Source: Planctomycetota bacterium (GTDB taxonomy: Bacteria > Planctomycetota > Planctomycetia > Pirellulales > PLA5). From it: 49,429 nt of DNA. The position numbers and the translations under genes were made by a program. Below, in pieces: positions 46,354-49,429 of the stretch (positions within the stretch are counted from its first letter, which is position 1; each line of letters begins with the position of its first letter). Under the pieces are notes generated by a model that saw only the letters and a program-made list of their open reading frames with translations, did not search any database and was not told the DNA's origin. The stretch is from the NCBI GenBank assembly GCA_003576845.1, contig QEVJ01000027.1:1-49429 (forward strand), given 5' to 3'.

Positions 46354-46424
46354 GTAGGAGGCGAATCCTTTCGCCGATGGAGCGCCGGTTGGCGGTTCCG
46401 TCGGCGAAAGGATTCGCCTCCTAC
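46354..46424. repeat. Perfect 24-bp inverted repeat between convergent genes
   Basis: Arms 46354-46377 and 46401-46424 are perfectly complementary over 24 bases with a 23-base loop. It lies between the stop at 46324 and the stop of the helicase gene at 46446, so it is placed to end both transcripts. There is no T-run on either side. It resembles widely scattered REP-like elements of this phylum. Confidence 0.75.
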
Positions 46425-46445
46425 AGTTCTTTGGTGGAGGCGGCG

Positions 46446-47723
46446 TTACCGGCTTGCGGCGGCGGGGCGGCGTTTCTTTTTGGCGTAGCGGGCGGGGCGT
46501 TTGCTGTAGCGGTTGAAGTGCGGCTTAGCGGGCGGGCTTTCGCGATGTGCGTCGTGCCGCGGCGGCGGGTCGAGGAGTTCTGCGTCGACGCCGGCGGGGA
46601 GTTCGTTTGCGACGGCGAGCGGCTTGCGCGTGAGGCGTTCGACGGCTCGGAGCATCGCCCGCTCTTCGTGGTCGCAGAACGTGAGGGCGATGCCCGCGGC
46701 GCCGGCGCGGCCGGTGCGTCCGATGCGGTGGACGTAGGTTTCGGCTTCTTGGGGCAGATCGAAGTTGACGACGTGCGAGATGCCGTCGACGTCGATGCCG
46801 CGGGCGGCGAGGTCGGTGGCCACGAGGATGCGGGTGCGGTTCGATTTGAAATCGGCGAGCGACCGGAGCCGGGCGTTCTGGCTCTTGTTGCCGTGGATCG
46901 CGTCGGCGGAGACGCCGGCGCGATTGAGCTGGCGGGCGACCCGGTCGGCGGCGTGCTTCGTGCGGGTGAACACGATCGCGCGGGTCACGTCCTTGGTCTT
47001 CAGCACGCCGGCGAGGAGCTGCGACTTGTTCCGCTGCGGGACGAAGTAGACCCGTTGCTCGATCAGCTCGGTCGTCGCCTTCACCGGCGCGACGCGGGCC
47101 ACGGCGGGATCGCGGAGGATTGAATTCGCCAAGTCGCTAACCGACGGCGGCATCGTGGCCGAGAAGAACAGCGTTTGCCGTTCGGCGGGCAGGAGCTTGA
47201 TGACCCGCTTGATTGCCGGCAGGAAGCCGATGTCGAGCATGCGGTCGGCTTCGTCGAGGACGAAAATTTCGACGTCGGCGAGGTCGACGTAGCCCTGGTC
47301 GTGGAGGTCTTCGAGGCGGCCGGGCGTGGCGACGAGGATGTCGACGCCGTTTCGCAGGGCCTTGACCTGGTTGTGCTGGCCGACGCCGCCGAAGATGACG
47401 GTGTGGCGGAGCGCGGTGTGGCGGGCGTAGACGCGGAAGCTGTCGCCGATTTGGGCGGCGAGCTCGCGGGTGGGCGAGAGGACGAGGACGCGAATTCGGC
47501 GGCCGCGGCCTTTGGGCGGATTGCCGGCGTGGGTGAGGCGGTGAATGACCGGCAGGGCGAACGCGGCGGTCTTGCCCGTGCCGGTCTGCGCGCAGCCGAG
47601 CAAATCGCGGCCGGCGAGGACGTGGGGGATGGCTTGGGCTTGGATGGGGGTGGGAGCGGCGTAGCCTTCCTCGGCGACGGCGCGGACGAGGGGCGCACTA
47701 AGCCCCAGTTGATCGAACGACAT
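46446..47723 (-). CDS. rhlE: DEAD-box RNA helicase, RhlE type
   Basis: 425 residues from ATG 47723. All core motifs are present: Q motif FDQLGL ... PTPIQ (3-28), Walker A AQTGTGKT (45-52), PTRELA (84-89), TPGRL (133-137), DEAD (157-160), SAT (188-190), and in the second RecA domain ARGIDVDG, then [10 protein letters not shown] (about 325-334). A short basic, Pro-rich C-terminal tail ([12 protein letters not shown]) is typical of RhlE helicases and helps RNA binding. The likely role is ATP-driven RNA unwinding in ribosome assembly or decay. The gene is monocistronic, with a structured leader. Confidence 0.93.
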   Translation of the reverse strand: MSFDQLGLSAPLVRAVAEEGYAAPTPIQAQAIPHVLAGRDLLGCAQTGTGKTAAFALPVIHRLTHAGNPPKGRGRRIRVLVLSPTRELAAQIGDSFRVYARHTALRHTVIFGGVGQHNQVKALRNGVDILVATPGRLEDLHDQGYVDLADVEIFVLDEADRMLDIGFLPAIKRVIKLLPAERQTLFFSATMPPSVSDLANSILRDPAVARVAPVKATTELIEQRVYFVPQRNKSQLLAGVLKTKDVTRAIVFTRTKHAADRVARQLNRAGVSADAIHGNKSQNARLRSLADFKSNRTRILVATDLAARGIDVDGISHVVNFDLPQEAETYVHRIGRTGRAGAAGIALTFCDHEERAMLRAVERLTRKPLAVANELPAGVDAELLDPPPRHDAHRESPPAKPHFNRYSKRPARYAKKKRRPAAASR

Positions 47724-47781
47724 GCAATGTCCCGTGGGTAGAGTCCCAGGACCGAATCAGCCGAACGCAGAAAGCGTTCTG

Positions 47782-47816
47782 AAAAAGGCCATTGGACCTG
47801 GCGGCGTTCCAATGGC
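47782..47816 (-). terminator. Terminator-like hairpin in the helicase leader
   Basis: On the minus strand gccattgga and tccaatggc (47808-47816 and 47788-47796) form a perfect 9-bp stem with an 11-base loop, followed at once by C and five T (47782-47786). It lies 60-93 bases before the helicase ATG. It may be an attenuator in the helicase 5' leader, or it may end the HEAT lipoprotein transcript 230 bases after that gene's stop. Confidence 0.6.
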
Positions 47817-47982
47817 GCACATGAGAGCACAAAGGACCGAACTGGTGTAAGTTTAGCAGACGGGCTGGGAAAGTCCAGGGGCGATTTTGGCAGGGTCATT
47901 TCGCCCGCGAGTCCCGCGATTGCGACTTGCCGGCGAAACCTAGTGTTGCATTTGCGACGAATCGACAGGTTCTAGCAACGCT

Positions 47983-48008
47983 GTAGGACGGATTGCAATC
48001 CGTCCTAC
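47983..48008. repeat. Perfect 26-bp palindrome
   Basis: The 26 bases read identically on both strands, with gattgcaatc at the centre and gtaggacg / cgtcctac at the ends. It lies 38 bases past the HEAT lipoprotein stop. There is no spacer and no T-run. It is a candidate protein-binding site or, more likely, another dispersed intergenic palindrome. Confidence 0.8.
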
Positions 48009-48045
48009 GAATGCCATTGCCCGTCAATTTCGCGTGGACGAACCA

Positions 48046-48750
48046 CTAATGCCACGGCCAGAGCTTGCTGGCGAGCGACGGCGTTTCGTCGACGGCGGGG
48101 CCGCGCTGGGCGTACTCGCGCCACGATTGGGCGTTGTCGCCGAAGTCTTGTCCGGAGACGCGCTTCATCGACTGCATGGCCGTGTGTTGGACGGCGATGC
48201 TGGAATCTTCGAGCGCGGCGGCGAGCGTTTGCATGTTGCCCTGGGTCTTGAACTTGCCCAGCGCCGCGGCCGCTTGCACGCGAACCTGGTCGTCGGTGTC
48301 GTTGGCCAGCGCCGCGGCGAGCGCCTCGCGGGCTTCGTCGCCGCCGATCCGGCCCCAGGCCTGACAGATGACTTCGCGGACTTCCGCGTCGGGATCGGGC
48401 CGCGGATACGCCAGACCGGCGCGGAGCACGGCGCTGCCCGAGCGGGTCTTGGCGTCACCGAGGGCTTTGACGATTTCCGTCCGCACCGAGGCGTCGGTTT
48501 CGGTCTTGATCCGTTCGGCGAGCTCGGCGGCGGTATGCTCGGCTTGGGCCGGATCGCTCATCTTCTCGCGCATGGTGCGCACGAGCGCGATCCGCTGGCT
48601 CGGCGTCGGGCCGATGCGGGCCAACAAGGCGGGATCGTCCGGCGGGTCCTTGCCGAAAATCCAACTCTGCCGGTCGAACAAGCCCGGGCCGGTGCAGCCG
48701 GCGCTCGCCGACAACCCTGCGACCGCAAACGCGAACAACAGCCAGCGCAT
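48046..48750 (-). CDS. HEAT-repeat lipoprotein
   Basis: 234 residues from ATG 48750, with GGGAG 7 bases upstream. The signal peptide ends in a lipobox SASAGC, with acylated Cys19. The mature part is mostly helical: HEAT-type repeats at about 50-190, for example TEIVKALGDAKTRSGSAVLR, VREVICQAWGRIGGDEAREA, VRVQAAAALGKFKTQGNMQT and VQHTAMQSMKRVSGQDFG. Such proteins are scaffolds for protein contacts; the partner is unknown. Its upstream region is cut short, within about 45 bases, by foreign-looking sequence. Confidence 0.85.
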   Translation of the reverse strand: MRWLLFAFAVAGLSASAGCTGPGLFDRQSWIFGKDPPDDPALLARIGPTPSQRIALVRTMREKMSDPAQAEHTAAELAERIKTETDASVRTEIVKALGDAKTRSGSAVLRAGLAYPRPDPDAEVREVICQAWGRIGGDEAREALAAALANDTDDQVRVQAAAALGKFKTQGNMQTLAAALEDSSIAVQHTAMQSMKRVSGQDFGDNAQSWREYAQRGPAVDETPSLASKLWPWH

Positions 48751-48791
48751 CGGGAACTCCCGAAACGAGCGGAAAAGACGTAAGGATATGC

Positions 48792-49429
48792 TCGCGCAAC
48801 GCCATCGACCGCTGGATCCTGTCGCGGCTCGACGGGACGGTCGACGGCGTGACCGAACGGCTCGAGCGGTTCGACGCCACCGGCGCCGGCCGGCTGCTCG
48901 AGGAGCTCGTCGACGACCTGAGCAACTGGTACGTGCGCACCGGGCGCCGCCGCTTCTGGGCGGGCCGCGGCGGCGCCGACGGCGACGGCGGGGGTCGCGG
49001 CGACGCGGTCGCGGCGTTCCACACCCTCCACGAGTGCCTGTCGACGATCGCCCTGCTGGTCGCCCCGTTCTGCCCGTTCGTCGCGGAGGAGATGTGGGGC
49101 ACGCTCGTCGCCGCGCACGACCCCGGGGCGCCCGAGAGCGTGCACCTCGCGGACTGGCCCCGGTCGAAGGGCCGCCATTCGCCCTCCCTCGAGGCGGCGA
49201 TGACGAGCTCCCGCCAGGCCGTGACCGTCGGGCGCGGCGCCCGCGCCGAGGCGAAGCTGAAGGTGCGCCAGCCGCTCGCAGAGGCGGTCGTGGCGTGCGC
49301 GCCCGCCACCGCCCGGGAGGTGGGGCGCCTCGTCGACCTCGTCGCCGAGGAGCTCAACGTGCGGCGCGTCCGCTTCGTCACCGACCCGGTCGGGCTGGTC
49401 GACGTGACCCTGAAGCCCAACTACCGCAG
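48792..49429 (+). CDS. ileS: Isoleucyl-tRNA synthetase fragment, actinobacterial-like (both ends missing)
   Basis: An open frame with no start runs from about 48792 to the window edge (about 212 residues). RNAIDRWILSRL, LLEELVDDLSNWYVRTGRRR, LLVAPFCPFVAEEMWG, ESVHLADWP, RAEAKLKVRQPL and LKPNYR follow the anticodon-binding and C-terminal regions of type-2 IleRS in the correct order. The catalytic half with HIGH and KMSKS is absent, so the gene starts in mid-protein. Codon third positions are almost all G or C, unlike the planctomycete genes. A chimeric assembly or cloning join is more likely than a true gene fragment. Confidence 0.85.

Larger units (their letters stand above)
47724..48045. other. 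322-base intergenic region with helicase leader
   Basis: Between the HEAT lipoprotein stop and the helicase start, both minus strand. It contains the terminator-like hairpin at 47782-47816, a 6-bp hairpin gaacgc-agaaa-gcgttc (47763-47779) and a perfect palindrome (47983-48008). No small gene is visible. The helicase promoter is expected between about 47820 and 47980, but I cannot name it with confidence. Confidence 0.55.

Noticed and set aside
1-49429. tRNA, rRNA or known riboswitch
   Set aside because: None could be recognised by eye in the gaps; a covariance-model search would be needed to exclude small RNAs.

Overview
The window looks like a high-GC planctomycete chromosome segment, most like the Pirellulales. 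The evidence is the gene families. There are LEPR-XLL-type N-termini, PEP-CTERM tails and dockerin ends. There is a DUF1549/DUF1553 (PSD1) cytochrome beside a DUF1501 protein, two formylglycine-type sulfatases, and a Rhodopirellula-type ECF sigma factor next to a FecR-LamG membrane protein. The last ~640 bases (from about 48790) do not fit: they encode a 5'-truncated, actinobacterial-looking isoleucyl-tRNA synthetase and are probably a chimeric join.

Layout. Positions 1-18868 are almost all minus strand: a truncated LEPR-XLL protein with a LAS-type peptidase signature (1-2279), a MuiA/DUF4139 protein (2699-4543), an Nramp-like transporter (5086-6726), a sulfatase (7044-8486), a 2334-residue LTD/LamG/CotH/dockerin surface protein (8585-15589), a LamG PEP-CTERM protein (15724-17694) and a UPF0104/LPG-synthase-type membrane protein (17888-18868). 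One small membrane protein (4801-4992) lies on the plus strand. From 19323 everything is plus strand: a sulfatase-esterase fusion, ECF sigma factor, FecR-LamG protein, PSD1 cytochrome, DUF1501 protein, LamG PEP-CTERM protein, a strong terminator (32387-32430), a second giant LTD/LamG/CotH/dockerin protein (32530-40398) and a 1649-residue Ig/cadherin-like protein (41375-46324). A DEAD-box helicase and a HEAT lipoprotein close the planctomycete part on the minus strand.

How the genes may work together (inference). The sigma factor, FecR-LamG, PSD1, DUF1501 and PEP-CTERM genes run in one direction as a candidate surface-signalling and export module. The LamG domain of the FecR protein belongs to the same distinctive subfamily (signature near ELDMPLDG...RPSLAEL.DG) as the LamG domains in the downstream PEP-CTERM protein and giant protein. 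Regulator and putative effectors may therefore recognise the same ligand. A 'LamG PEP-CTERM plus giant LTD/CotH/dockerin' pair occurs twice, once on each strand, each with a sulfatase in the same neighbourhood, which suggests handling of sulfated, possibly acetylated, polysaccharide at the cell surface.

The most unusual observation is repeated domain-in-domain insertion in the surface proteins. LamG sits inside LamG, LamG sits inside galactose-binding-like jelly rolls, jelly rolls sit twice at the same loop of cadherin-like domains, and an FCCH-like module lies between the metal-binding halves of a peptidase. Several of these can be read directly by comparing the two giant paralogs. The intergenic gaps also carry at least six different families of small inverted repeats, none with a transposase.
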